Counted from the stretch's first letter, positions 44,065 to 55,614 are shown. The stretch: DNA of 64,000 nt from Monodelphis domestica (GCF_027887165.1 NC_077230.1:341150322-341214321); one strand, 5' to 3'. Numbers and translations: made by a program. The notes: generated from the sequence alone by a model not told the origin.

Positions 44065-44520
44065 TCTGCTATACTCACTCCCTTGCCCCCTACATTAAGT
44101 GTAGTGATGAAAGAGAGTCCTAACTCCCTTTACTCTCTCTCTCAAAAAACCACAATCATCTCTACCGTCAATATCTGAAATTCTAGGATGAGAGATTCAG
44201 TCCTTGGGTTCTTCAAGCATGCCCTATTAAAATATAAACATGAAACCAAAGCTAGGGCGGGATTAGTTGAGAATTAACTGAGAACAGACATGTTGCCTTT
44301 TTGGTGGCTGAGTGGAATAAACAGGAGGACCTCAGAACAGACACGTTAAGAAGAAATCAGAGAGTATTGTAGGCAAATAGTGTTTACTTCACGATGACTC
44401 CTTGGCCAACACTTGGTTGGGCGGAGAATGGGGGGACTCATAAGATCAGGGAGTATTTCTGATGTTTTTGAAAACAAGGGAGATTGTTGTGTCACAGTGA
44501 GGCAAGGAAGAGATGGAAAT
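44065..44520. other. No recognised feature
   Basis: Includes GGAATAAACAGGAGGACC near 44315, which could be part of an old LTR, but no ends can be set. Confidence 0.35.
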
Positions 44521-44524
44521 GTTC

Positions 44525-44700
44525 ATAAAACCACAGATTTTTGAGCTGAAAGAGACCTTCAGACTGCCTACCCAAATGATCTCATTTTACAGATGAGGAA
44601 ACAGAGGCCCAGAGAGGTTAAATAATTTCCCCAAAGACACAAAGGTAGTAAATGACAGGATTCAAATCTAGATCCCCTGAGTCCAAAGGCAGTGCTTTTT
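44525..44700 (-). repeat. MIR-type CORE-SINE
   Basis: GAGCTGAAAGAGACCTTCAG, CATTTTACAGATGAGGAAAC and AGGCCCAGAGAGGTTAAATA: reverse orientation; well preserved. Confidence 0.8.
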
Positions 44701-44834
44701 GTCCTGTATGCATCCCTGCCTTAACAGAGATGACAGCTTTATGCAAGAAAGCTTACATCCATCCTTTAATCCCTAAATTTCAGTTTAATCATCTTTACAA
44801 ACTTTACTGGAGTCTCTCTATTCCTCCTCCCCTT

Positions 44835-45065
44835 TTTTTATGTTTAGTCATTGCAGTCATTAGTATGACTCTTCCTGGCTTCGTTTGGGGTTTTCTTGGC
44901 AAAGATAATGGAGTGATTTGCCAGTTCCTCCTCCAGCTCATTTTACAGGTGAGGAAACAGGGTTAAATGATTTGCCTAGGGTTACACAGCTACTAAATAA
45001 GGTCAGATTTGAAATCAGGCTTCCCTAGCACCAAGCTGGATGCTCTATCTACTGCCCTACCTTAC
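44835..45065 (-). repeat. MAR1-type CORE-SINE
   Basis: GGGGTTTTCTTGGCAAAGAT, CTCCTCCAGCTCATTTTACA, GCCTAGGGTTACACAGCTAC and GCTCTATCTACTGCCCTACC: reverse orientation. Confidence 0.85.
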
Positions 45066-45129
45066 AGCATCATTTTATCATCTAGCTAAATGACTGATCT
45101 TTTCTCTGAACCCAAAGTGCCACATAATT

Positions 45130-45265
45130 TTACCTAAAATCGTTCTGAGCTGAAAGAGGTATTAAAGATCATCTAGTCCAATCCCAAAAAGCCCAGAAAG
45201 TTTCAGGGATTCAAACAGGCAGCAGATTTGACAGTAGGAATTTGAATCCAGCATTAATCTATAGT
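45130..45265 (-). repeat. MIR-type CORE-SINE fragment
   Basis: CTGAGCTGAAAGAGGTATTA and AAGATCATCTAGTCCAATCC: reverse orientation; the core is partly deleted. Confidence 0.55.
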
Positions 45266-45289
45266 TTTCTGATTGAAAAATCGTATTTT

Positions 45290-45555
45290 ACTTGCAGCTG
45301 GGTGGTACTGTGGATAGAGTGCCAGGTCTGGAATCAGGAAGACTTGAGTTCAAATCCAACCTCAGACACTTACCAGCTCTGTGACTCTGGGTAAGTCGTC
45401 CTGGTTACTGATTAAATAACCCTGTTTGCCTTACTTTCCTCAATCTGTAAAATGAGCTGAAGAAGGAAATGGCAAACTAATATCTTTGCCAAGAAAACCC
45501 TAAATTAGATCAGTAAGAGGCACATAAGACTGAAGTGACTTAACAAGAAAAAAAA
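45290..45555 (+). repeat. MAR1-type CORE-SINE
   Basis: GTGGATAGAGTGCCAGGTCT head, GAGTTCAAATCCAACCTCAG B box, TGTAAAATGAGCTGAAGAAG core, TATCTTTGCCAAGAAAACCC and an A-rich tail. Confidence 0.88.
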
Positions 45556-45684
45556 AAGGGGGTCATGAGTGAATGGAGTAGAAGATAAAGCTGGAAAGCT
45601 AGATTGTAATCAGAGTATGTTAAGAGCTATTAAGACAATTCAGAGTCATGGTATGTAATGTGAAAAAAAAAAAACCACATTGGA

Positions 45685-45870
45685 TATGAAGTCAAAGGAT
45701 CTCAATTTTAATCTGAGCTCTGTTACTTGCTAAACTGAATGACCTCTGGGAAGTCACTTAAACTACCCAAACCTCAGTTTATTCAACCACAGTTTATTCA
45801 TCTGAAATAAATGAAGGTGGTAGAATAAATGACTTCTAGCACTAAATCCCATGATTCTTTAGCAATGCCT
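45685..45870 (+). repeat. MIR-type CORE-SINE
   Basis: GACCTCTGGGAAGTCACTTA and CAAACCTCAGTTTATTCAAC, then an AATGAAGGTGGTAGAATAAA segment. Confidence 0.6.
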
Positions 45871-46500
45871 ATATTTATTTAATTTTTCAAATAAATAAAT
45901 GGACAACTTGGAATCTTTCAGCCAGAATTTAAAGTAGTAGCTCTTAACCTGGCATCTGTGATTTTTTTAAAACATAGTTTGATAATTGCATTTCAGTTGG
46001 TTTCTTTATAATCCTATGTATTTTATGCTTTTAAAAACATTCTTCTGGAAGCGATCCAGAAGCTTCACCAAACTTCCAAAGGGATCTAAAGACACATACT
46101 CACAAAGCTTATGAATTCCTCTTTCAGACAGCCTTATATTCTTTCAAGTTAAGTGGATGAAATTAGGGATCACAGATGAAAGTCATGATGAAGGTAATTT
46201 TCCCCTCCAGTATGGGTTTATGCCATCTGAGGAACTCCAAGAAAATTCAGAACTACATAGTTCCTTTTTCTTTTTTGCAAATAAAATCTTTTTGTTTTTA
46301 TGAATTTGAGGACCTTGGTTGATTTACTTATACTACATATTTATTTTTATGTATATTTATATGCATTAGAGAGGTTTTTGTACCAGAATAATTGTTTCAC
46401 CTTGATAATATTATTAGGAAAAATGATCATTTTTTTCTTTTTAGATAAAAATAACCTTTCATCTATTTTGGCACAAGAAAGTCAGCATGTTTCAAAATAT
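45871..46500. other. No recognised feature
   Basis: AT-rich; a plus-strand 73-codon frame at 46300-46521 is antisense to the decayed hAT region. Confidence 0.4.
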
Positions 46501-46509
46501 TGTCACAGA

Positions 46510-46950
46510 ATTTTGCAATGAGCCTAACTTTAATGGATTTTTTATAAAGTTGATTGCTTTTGTAGCAACTTGAAAAACTTTATGTAGTTCTTTACAACTT
46601 GTATTTCTCAATATAAGTGATTGGTCTGTTTAATAATCAATGTGTCCTTATTGCACAGAGGCCCCATTTTTACCTGCATTTGTCTTGACATTGTGCTTGA
46701 ACTCCACAATTCTGTCACCATTATATGATTCTCATGGAAAAAAAAGCATCAATTTAATGAAGATTTCTCTTGATAGGAATCTACTCTCATGGTTTTCAAA
46801 TTGGATGTAATCAAACGAGCATCGTTGCCTTCCTTGTTTTATCCAAATGCAATACAAAGTAGGAAGATTTTAGTTTGTCAGCTAATTCAATTCAAAAGCT
46901 ACTGGTTTGATGAAAATGAAATGTGACAAATCACATCTAAAGCAGTTTCA
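46510..46950 (-). pseudogene. Decayed hAT-family transposase (or hAT-derived gene relic)
   Basis: On the minus strand, about 46882-46836 reads ADKLKSSYFVLHLD. This matches the hAT block around the first catalytic Asp (family pattern DK.K.S.FF.LQLDESTD). About 80 codons downstream, 46600-46520 reads KELHKVFQVATKAINFIK, like the VVK.VNFIK segment of Charlie/ZBED-type transposases. Spacing and order are right for the family, but stops and frameshifts fill the interval. No terminal repeats were found. A processed relic of a domesticated hAT gene is an alternative. Confidence 0.55.
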
Positions 46951-47449
46951 AATGATTCTTCTTACAGATAATATGAAGAAAGGATAAAAAGATAATATTT
47001 GTTATCCTGTAACTTCAGTATTTTTTCACTCTCCAGAATCTTTTAGTTATCAATGAGGTAGCCCAGCAATCATATCTGGCCATTCTTTCAGTATGCTTGG
47101 TTCAGGTGAAGAATTAACTTCTTTAAAGCCAGTTAGCTTCTTTCTTACTATCTCCTTATCTTGAGTATCAATTCCTTATTTGTTATTTTTAACCTTTTTC
47201 AATCAGAACATCTCTTAGCAGAAAAAAGCAAAAGAACAAGAGTTGAGCAGATCTACATTTTTCTCTCTTACCAATTATTATCATTTCATTCATGCAAAAC
47301 AGTAGTTCTAGTCTTCTGTTGATGATTCTCTTTCCCCAAACGAAGCTTTAAAAAATTTTTTTTGGGGGGGAGGTTGGGGGTTATTTTAAATTTTCCTTGC
47401 AGAGTCCAATATAGTAGGGATTTTAGCATTCCTGATACTTCTCTCTCTC
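46951..47449. other. No clear feature; possible further hAT-derived sequence
   Basis: Lies upstream of the recognised transposase blocks on the minus strand and may belong to the same relic; nothing diagnostic. Confidence 0.35.
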
Positions 47450-47451
47450 TT

Positions 47452-47648
47452 TTTAAACCCTTACCTTTCATTTTAGAATCAATACTATACATTGCTTCCA
47501 AGGCAGAAGAGCAGTAAGAGCTAGATAATAAGGTTAAATGACTAGTCCAGTGTCACACAGCTGGACAGCACCTGAAACCAAATTTGAATCCAGAACCTCC
47601 TTTCTCTAGGCCTGGCTCTCTCTCCACTGAACCACCTAGCTCCCCAAC
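47452..47648 (-). repeat. tRNA-headed marsupial SINE (type 1)
   Basis: AAACCCTTACCTTTCATTTT tail side, GGCAGAAGAGCAGTAAGAGC, GTGTCACACAGCTGGACAGC and CTGAACCACCTAGCTCCCC head end. Confidence 0.85.
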
Positions 47649-47655
47649 TTCCCTT

Positions 47656-47658
<3 letters not shown>

Positions 47659-47690
<32 letters not shown>
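47659..47690 (+). repeat. (CA)n microsatellite
   Basis: About 15 CA units just outside the head end of the SINE. Confidence 0.95.
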
Positions 47691-47859
47691 TTCTTATAAG
47701 ACTATGCCATGATTTTATAGACATTCTCCATTACTGCCCCTGTTTCTAGCTTCTATACATCTTTTAAAAATCTAAATTGGCTGATGAGTTCCTTGCACAT
47801 ATATTGGTCTCTTTAAACAACTCTCCATTCTCCTCTTAGGAATTGTTTCTATGTATTTT

Positions 47860-48850
47860 CAGAATTCCTTCTTGAGAGTTTCATATGCCTCATAGACTGA
47901 CTTCCTGGGCAAAAAGTAGACCACAGAATCCTCTCTATGAGTCCCTCTGAGTCTTTGGAAATCAAGGCTGCACATCAGACTATTCTCATACTTCTTTCCT
48001 TTTCTACCATCAGTTCTAAAGTGGATTGATTACTTCCTTCCAAAGATCTCATCACGCTCATCTCAGAAGTCAGCTCCTCCTTGTTGGTAAGAATCAGTTC
48101 CAAAATAGAAGTCCTTCCTTACAGGACCATAGATTTGGAGCTGACAAAGATCTCAGAGACAGCTGAGCCCAAACCTTTCATTTTTAGATGAAGCAACTAA
48201 GGCACAGAGAGATTAACTGACTTGAGCAGGGTCACCCATAAGTGACTAAGGTTTGCTTGTTTTTTTGCACCCCAGTTTTTCTGACTCTAAAATCCAGGGC
48301 CCTATCCATTGTCCCATGTTGTCTCTCATCATTGTTGGTTCCTCCATCTTTTGGAGAATGAATTGATAAGAGAAGTCAAGAATGTATTAACTTTTTTACT
48401 TTGGTAAATGTTTGGCTATTTGAAGTTCCCCTTCACTACTGTGTTATGATGCTTTAGTGCCAGATTTGTGATCTGGTTCTTAAGCTCCTCATCTATTTAT
48501 TCTTTCTGTCCAAGTGATCTATATTGTATACTAATGACTACATGGCTTCTATTTATGCCTTCACTGATCTTTATTCAGACATCCTCTGCCATTCTTCTTT
48601 CCCTTTCATTATTGTATTTCACCACATAAGTATGTTCTTTTAATATACAAGGCTAATTCATTCCTGCCCCCTTCCCTCTTTTCCTATTCTGATTCTTTTA
48701 ATTCAGGTATATTCTTTCCAGAACCATATTCCAGTCATGGATCTCATCCCATCAAATCTCAGCAATACCTATGAGGTCAAATTTGCTCCCTTGCCTTAGG
48801 ATCTCCAGTTCATGCTGCTCACGATTCATATCTTGGGCATTTGTATATAG
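47860..48850 (-). repeat. Ancient interspersed repeat, probably L3/CR1-class, with nested MIR
   Basis: CATCCTCTGCCATTCTTC, CATGGATCTCATCCCATCAA, CTATGAGGTCAAATTTGCTC and CTTGGGCATTTGTATATAG are blocks I associate with an old mammalian LINE 3' region, reversed. A MIR element splits it at 48122-48330 (GAGCTGACAAAGATCTCAGA, TTTTTAGATGAAGCAACTAA). The class is uncertain. Confidence 0.4.
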
Positions 48851-48859
48851 AAATGAAAC

Positions 48860-49533
48860 AAAGAAACAAAGGTTCAAGCTTCTGAGCATATCAATTTATT
48901 AAGCAGTGCATGCTAATTGCATTATATATCAGGACCAGGTCTTCTTAAGTAGGCACTAGACCCAAATATAGGGAGAGATAGATTTTTATGCATGAAAAGA
49001 AAACAATTAGCATGATATAGACCTGGGCACATGATTAAGTCATCTGTTTTCTAAGTGAAGGAAAGTTTAGGGATTTAGAAAATTGGAAGGAGTAGAATGA
49101 ACAGTACAATTCCCTGAAATAAGAAATAAAGGTATGCCAGTCCCCTGAAGTATCTGTAATCAAAGGAACATGGAAACAATAACTGATTGATAAGCAGAGC
49201 CAGTTTTTAGGTAAGACATATGGTTTACTTGAGATATATACTTGTGAGAAAATTTCTTGCATCAATCACTGGATCTGACTGGGTTTCTGGTCAGCATGAC
49301 CTAGATCCTTAGTTAAGGATCTCTAAGCAACAAGTAGAGATGATCCAACTTCCCAGCCATACAGGGCTAGTTTCATACCATGCAATAATTTTTTTCTCAC
49401 AATTCCCATAATTGTATAAAGTTTTCTCACAAGACAGAAATTGGACTAAACCCATAAATGAATAAAAGGGATCTGAAATAGATCCAGAATTAAGTTACAA
49501 GATGGACTCAATGTGGTTCACTCAATTCCCACA
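48860..49533 (-). mobile_element. Probable solo LTR, ends not fixed
   Basis: On the minus strand it starts TGTGGGAATTGAGTGAACCA, runs through TTAATTCTGGATCTATTTCA, and has an AATAAA-containing GCTTAATAAATTGATATG near the far end (about 48895). This is U3-to-polyadenylation order for an LTR. No matching target-site duplication was found, so the left end is approximate. Confidence 0.45.
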
Positions 49534-49714
49534 ACTCCCTCAGGTATTAGAAGACATAGATTTAATTATAGGCTTCTTTCTTGGATTTCTGGGTGTTTCT
49601 GTTTTTCTATACCTTAGAAGGTTATAAGATAATTTCTCTTTCTTTATATTTTAGTTTTAAGATCTTTTGAGTGTATTAATCTGTAGTAATGTTCAGTTCT
49701 ATGTACCTGATTTT

Positions 49715-50340
49715 AGAAAGGATGTTGACAGTATAGAATGTTTCTAGAAGAAGGTGACTGATGAAGAGGAGAACATAGAAGAGGCTATGTTCTTTAAAGA
49801 CTTGCTTAAGGAATTGAAGATATTTAAACCTGGAAAATATTGGACTATGGAATAGAAATCATGATGGCCATCTTCAGACATTTTAAGCTCTGCTAAAGGA
49901 AACACTTTTTTAGATGTTTTGGAGGCAGTACAACCAAAAAAAAAAAGTGTTTGGATTTGGAGTCAAAGTACCTGGATTCAAACACTGGTTGTTTCATTTA
50001 ATATCTGTGTGGCATTAGGCAAGTCCCTTTGGTTCCTCATCTATAAAATGAGGAGGGTTGGACTAGATAGATAGCTTCTTGGGTCCCTTCTACCTCTAAA
50101 TCTATGATCTTTTTACTCGTTTTGCTTAATCCCAGAGGATCTATGGATGGAAATTACATTGAGGCAGAGGAACAAAAGTGAACACTTTCTGACAATTAGA
50201 GCTGCCTTCAGAAGTATTGAGGTCCTCTTTCCAAGTATTACTTTTCATAGAAGAAATTCCTGTTCAGATATGGGTTGGAGTAGGTGGGACCTCCAAAGTC
50301 TCCAGTGCCTAGCACAGAGTCTAGCACTTAGTGATCACTG
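49715..50340 (+). repeat. L3/CR1 LINE 3' end, split by a MIR
   Basis: TAGAAGAAGGTGACTGATGA and AGGAATTGAAGATATTTAAA precede the interruption. CACTTTCTGACAATTAGAGC and GGAGTAGGTGGGACCTCC follow it. A MIR-type element occupies about 49921-50115 (CTCATCTATAAAATGAGGAG, GGTTGGACTAGATAGATAGC). Confidence 0.65.
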
Positions 50341-50635
50341 AATCAATAGCAGTTAATTGACTAAATGAGATGAAATTCTATAAACTACTGGCTTTAAAAA
50401 TTGAGTTCAATGTATATCAAGAGTATCAAGAAATCCATTATTTTGTTTGAGACAGGGTAGAGAGTGGGGATGGTACATGGAACCATGTGTGTCCATAATG
50501 GATGATGTAGATGGATAATGTACCAGCCCAGATTTGTACAGAAGGAGGCAAATAGTCTAGCTTGCCTCAGAAAATTGCACAATTCCTTTAGAGACTTCTA
50601 GTTTCCCATGGAAACAAGGAGTTAGTTTTTTCATA

Positions 50636-50875
50636 TGGTGTGGAGGAGAGAGCATAGGTTTGGAGTTGGGAAGACCTGAATTCAAACGTGGCCTGAAGCA
50701 CTTCCAAGCTGTGTGCCACTTCACTGCTGCTGCCTCATTATCTTAATGTAAAAGGGGACTAATAATAGTACCTACATTCCAGGGTTATTGTGAGAATCAA
50801 AGGATATAATATTTGTAAAGTGTTTTGCAAACCTCAAAGTGTTATATGAATGCAATTATTATTATTATCAAAATT
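50636..50875 (+). repeat. MIR/THER1-type CORE-SINE
   Basis: GAAGACCTGAATTCAAACGT, AGGGTTATTGTGAGAATCAA and GTAAAGTGTTTTGCAAACCT; the body is partly deleted. Confidence 0.75.
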
Positions 50876-51059
50876 AACATTCTACCTATGTGAAAGTATG
50901 GTAGTGAGGCACAAAACACAGTCTGAAAAATTAAAAATGAATATCACAGAGGGCAATGGAGAGATATAGCATGAATGTGAGCAGGTGGCAACATACTTCC
51001 CTTGAAGACATTTTAGGAAGAGCAAGAATCCAATATGCCATTGGGGAAATGTTGCTGTT

Positions 51060-51665
51060 TATCCTTTGTTTTTTTTTCCCCAAGAGGACCAATGACATCA
51101 TGGGGATGATGTCTTGACTTGCCCAAAAATTGGATTTAAGTGAGGCAGAACTGAACAAAGACATCAGTCTCATTCTCTCTTCCAGAGTCATCCAAGTCCA
51201 GTGGCAAGACAAAAGTCAAGACCACTGATCATGGCTCAGGATACAGTGGATGATCTTGGCATCTTTGAGAACTGAGCAAGCTCTAGGCATTCCACAACAC
51301 ATGCTTCATCTGCCTTCATGGCTATTGGAATAAATTGTTCTCATCTGCCCCCTCACTGGGGAAGTCTTCACATCTTTGGGCAATAACTCACTACTAGGTT
51401 TGAGACCCTTCAGTCATCCTTGATCTAATTTAGTCTATCTACCTCAATGGTTTGACCAGGGTGTAGCTGCTTTACATTATATAGCTTCTTGGAGACATAG
51501 GTGAGAGTTGGATGAGAGATAGACACCAAAGGTAGATAAGAAGCCCTAAAAAAGGCTTCACAAGACCCCATAGAGGTGCTAGCCTTCCCTGAACACTCCA
51601 TAAATTCCAATGGGGAAACATATGATATGGAAGATGAATTGGCCATGTGACAAGGATGACAAGTG
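51060..51665 (+). repeat. Unnamed dispersed repeat A, copy 1
   Basis: AAGAGGACCAATGACATCAT, GATTTAAGTGAGGCAGAAC, AGTCATCCAAGTCCAGTGGC, AATTGTTCTCATCTGCCCCC and GGAAGTCTTCACATCTTTGG occur in the same order in two other copies (54318 and 61005). Right after it, 51641-51658 reads GHVTRM, a motif seen in RTE-type LINE proteins. The class is unknown to me. Confidence 0.75.
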
Positions 51666-51769
51666 GATAGCTAGAATGTTGTTCTATTGCTATTCTTACA
51701 ATGTCAGAAGAAAGTGAGGAATGTTTTTAGCATATTGGGCAAACTCTTTTTCATGAACCTGCTAAGTTG

Positions 51770-52335
51770 GAAATAACACAGAACTACTAAAGTAGTCAGC
51801 AAAAACCACATCTTTAATCAGAAAAGAGATGGGTCCAATAATTGGTTGCTACCACAGAGCGAGGCACCAAAATACTACACAGAGTCAAAACCCTGGGGCT
51901 CTGGGGACAGTATCTCTGGGAGGATCACTGCAGGAGATGAATCTTGGAAGAATAATAGAACTTGGGGATCTTATATACGTATTGGGGAACTTGGTACTAC
52001 TGACATACATTGACAGGTTGCAAGCAGGATAGGGAAAGAGACTGAAGCCAGCAGCAAGGGTATCAGGGAGTGGTCTACTAAAATGAATATAAAAGGAAAA
52101 GGTCAAGCCAAAGACTGGGCTACCTGGGAGAAGACTTTAATACAATGGGAGAAGCTACTAAGAAAAAAAAAAGGGTACTTAATATTTGACTGTATCCACT
52201 AATCCCACCCAAACTGGGGCCACCAAACACTTCAAGATCTATTGTTCAGTCCAAAACAGGAGAGTTTGGAACTTCCCTCAGGGTGAGTCCTCAGGGAGCA
52301 GGGGCAAACTTGAAACTTGCAAAAAGCCCAACCTA
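51770..52335 (-). mobile_element. Possible LTR-like block, ends not fixed
   Basis: On the minus strand it reads CTGATTAAAGATGTGGTTTT and GCTGACTACTTTAGTAG, a pattern found near the polyadenylation region of retroviral LTRs. I could not set boundaries. Confidence 0.3.
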
Positions 52336-52399
52336 TAGGAAAATATGGAAAAGAGTCACACAGGATGGGTAGGCAGAGATGGATTGAAAGTGCATCATT

Positions 52400-53200
52400 G
52401 TGTGAACTTTAAAAATTATTCCACCCTACTCAGACAGTACTTTAGGGGAAGATAAAGTTGTAATCTCCTGATTGAACAATGAAGGTACTTAGTTTTCACC
52501 TTATAGTGAAATAGAACTTTAAGCTAAGTCTATTTTTAGTATCTTAATAAAAAAATATGTTAAGTACCTATAAAGGTTAAATTAATCACAAAAAGGTCAA
52601 GTAACTAACAAAAGGTGAATTTAACAAAGAAATGTGAAGTAACTCAAAAGATGTAATCTAAGCAGAGGTGAGAACTAAAGAGTGTACAGTCCTGGAGAAA
52701 ATCTAACCAAAGAAGGTGAGAAGTAAAGAATGGGCAGTCCTGGAGAAAAGCTTCTGCTGTGATTGGTAGACGTGAAAATTTAGAGGAGACACAAGAGTGA
52801 AAGGTCTATAAAAGAGGATGAAAAGTTCAGTTTGGGACATTTCGGACATTGGGAAATTCGGATATATGGGCAGTTCGATATTCAGAACTCAGCCTGGAGG
52901 AGCTCACTCAGACAGCTTCCTTGAGATGGTCTCCTGGTGAGTGATAAGACTGATTTCCTTTACCCTTAAGCTCAGGGAGGCCACTTTGGCCAAGGCCTTT
53001 AACTCCTGCAGTTTAGATTACCTCTTTCCTCTCCCTCTCTCTTCTCCTTAATTCCTTCTCTCTATATTAATTAAAATCAACATAATTTCCAGCTGACTTG
53101 GGTATTTTATTATTTGGGATTTTCCCTGATGACCAATTAATTTAGATTTTAAGTCAAAATGCTAAAATTATCTTAAAGTTTGAGGGAACTCTCATATCAA
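52400..53200 (+). mobile_element. Probable solo LTR, ends not fixed
   Basis: A promoter-like GGTCTATAAAAGAGGATG is followed by a GC-richer segment, a pyrimidine-rich tract (CTCTTTCCTCTCCCTCTCTC) and ATTAATTAAAATCAACATAA, the U3-R-U5 order of an LTR. One candidate pair of ends (52635-53156, TGAAGT to AAGTCA, flanked by AAATG) exists, but direct repeats extend outside it, so I do not rely on it. Confidence 0.5.
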
Positions 53201-53214
53201 TGAGACTGCAGGTC

Positions 53215-54315
53215 TATTTGAATATTGCAGAATTTTTACTTTCCATTTCTTCATTTGAAAATTGTATTCCATATCCTTCGTCTCTTGGGGAATGGTTCTC
53301 ATCCTAATGTCTTTGCATCAATTTCATACATACAAATATATATGTATATGTGCATATCTATATAATATCTATATATTTCTTGGGTACAAGAACTTTTTCA
53401 GATAAATTTGCCATAAAATTTTTTCATTTGCTTAGAACATTTCAGTTCTAATTTGCAGTAATTATGCTTACATAAAATTGTCCAATAAGATGGATAAATG
53501 AATAAAACATAAATCTTTTATGATCATAACCTTCATGTCCTACTTATTTAAGAATTTCTTCCTTCCCCATAGTTGTGAAATTGTCTCTTGGCCTTTTCTT
53601 CTAGTTTTAAAAAATGACATAAATGCTTACATTTAGGCATATTAATTTAAAGTTTATTATATCATAGAATTAATATATTAGTGATATAACATGTGAAAAG
53701 CTTACTTGTTCCCAAATGCCATTGCTTTGGGGCCCAGGATCAATCCAAGATAAGGTAGTCTGACATGGATATCCAGGAATGGGGACTGATTACCTAGCCA
53801 TGTAGGGAAAGTGATCCATTTACCAGACTTCCCAGAGTTCTTTGCGGCATAAAAATCTTGCCTGATTCTCTTACTGTGCTAACACAACACTTTGTTAATT
53901 AACTCATCAGCTTATGAAAACCTGCTTAGAAGTCTAGGTTAGCTCTGCCTTTATTAGAACTAAGATTATATGGAAGCCTGAAAGTGGCGAGACATTCATA
54001 TTGTCTTGAGACCATTTGCCTTAAACTTTTGGTCCCATAGAACAATAGATGGCCTCCTCCATTGTGGCAACAGCAATGACTTATACAAACATAGGGAAAT
54101 ATTATCTTTTAGGTTTCTAATTAGTAGCATAGTTAGATTTAAGAGAAACAGGAACAAAATCAAATAGGTAAATATTGTACTTTGTAGAGAATTTAGTGTA
54201 TATATGATTTCTCTTTGAGCTCTCTAGGCAAATAACCTATGAAACACTGTCTGAATAATACATTGTGACAGAGAACTGTTAGTTTCCAGAATCTACGATT
54301 TCATGAAGACTATGG
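53215..54315. other. No recognised feature
   Basis: AT-rich with a TATATG-rich stretch (53330-53375); no gene-like frame. Confidence 0.4.
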
Positions 54316-54317
54316 AA

Positions 54318-54850
54318 CGTTGTTGTTATATGTCTGTTTTCAAAGAGGATCGATGTCATCACAGAGGAATGACTTAAGTGAGGCAGAGCAGCACAAAGTC
54401 TTCAGCCTCGTTCTTTCTTCTTAAGTCATCCAAGTCCAGTGGCAGGACAAAAGTCAAGGTGACTGATGATGGCCCAGGATTCAGTGGATGATGACCTTGA
54501 CCTCTTTGATGCTTGACCAAGCTCCAGGTGCTCCGCAGCTCCTGCTTCGGCTGACTTCATGGCTGTTGAAGCAAATTGTTCTCATCTGCCCATTCCACCA
54601 GGAAGTCTTCATATGCTTGGGCTAGACATCTTCTTAGGCCTTTGAGTTATCCTCAACCTTGTTTAGCCTATCCATAAGATGATTTAATTGGAGTATAGCC
54701 CTACTACACTTGCCGTAACTTTTTGGAGCCACAAGTAAGAGTTGAATGACAGGTAGATATCAAAGGTGGATGAGCAGCCTTGAAAAAGGCTTGGTAGACA
54801 CTTATACCAGAGGTGCTAGTTTTCACTGCACACCCCATACATCTAGATAG
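54318..54850 (+). repeat. Unnamed dispersed repeat A, copy 2
   Basis: CAAAGAGGATCGATGTCATC, GACTTAAGTGAGGCAGAGC, AGTCATCCAAGTCCAGTGGC, AATTGTTCTCATCTGCCCAT and ACCAGAGGTGCTAGTTTTCA; collinear with copies 1 and 3. Confidence 0.75.
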
Positions 54851-54939
54851 AATGTTAAAGTTATTGAAGGAAGAAGATTAAAGTTATTTGGCTTAATAGA
54901 TATGGGCAGATCTCATATTGTACTGGAAACTTTTTCATT

Positions 54940-55510
54940 CACCTATTCACTCAGAACAACACTGCTATTGAAGACCTGTTGAACAAAAAGAACAAAGCCT
55001 TTATGGAGTGGCAAAATAACCCAAACTCTGCTCCTAAAAAGGACAGATTCAAGTCTCTCCAAGCCACGGCGCAGCGTGAGATCAGGAAGATGCAAGACGG
55101 ATGGTGGGGAAAAAAGGCAGAAGAAATCCAGCACTTCGCTGATACGAAAAACTCCTCCAGGGCAAATACCAAGACAGGTATTCTATGGTGAACTGTCAGC
55201 TGGACTCGGGAAACAAGGCGACCAAAGAAAAGATTCAAGGATCAGCTAAAGTCCAACTTGAAGTGGGCTGACATTACACCAAAGCAACTAGAACGCGCTG
55301 CCTCTGACAGAAGCAGCTGGCGAACCCACATTCACCATGCCGCCACCACCTTTGAAGATGAGCGACATCGATGTCTTGCCGCCGCGCGTGAACGCCGACA
55401 CCAGGCCACAACCGCACCTCCCGTAACAACTGGCGTCCCATGTCTCATGTGCCACAAACTGTGCGCCTCAGCCTTTGGACTCCAAAGCCACATGAGGGCA
55501 CATCAATAGA
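54940..55510 (+). pseudogene. RTE-type LINE protein remnant lacking the reverse transcriptase
   Basis: The left part (54940-55190) encodes AIEDLLNKKNKAFMEWQNN, then REIRKMQDGWWGKKAEEIQ and HFADTKNSS. This is the stretch that links endonuclease and RT in RTE-clade LINEs. After a stop in TGGTGA and a one-base phase change, 55210-55509 encodes RRPKKRFKDQLKSNLKWAD, AASDRSSWRTHIHHAATTFE and a C2H2 finger (C-x2-C-x12-H-x3-H, ending HMRAHQ). This is the C-terminal tail of the same proteins. The whole RT between them is gone. The C-terminal part is CpG-rich and little decayed. Confidence 0.75.
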
Positions 55511-55614
55511 TGATAATGCACAAAGACAATGGTCATTCTCGGACACCGAGAGACTACTAATATATACTACTATTCACTCAGAATCTGAACCGAGCCTTTC
55601 TATATATTCCTTTG

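Noticed and set aside
48860..49533. Target-site duplication for this LTR-like block
   Set aside because: None of the candidate ends gives matching flanks; the boundaries stay approximate.
51641..51658. GHVTRM as proof of an RTE protein after repeat A copy 1
   Set aside because: Six codons between stops are too little on their own; used only as supporting context.
52635..53156. Exact LTR ends with AAATG duplication
   Set aside because: Many TG/CA pairs were available to choose from, and related direct repeats extend outside the proposed left end, so the match could be chance.
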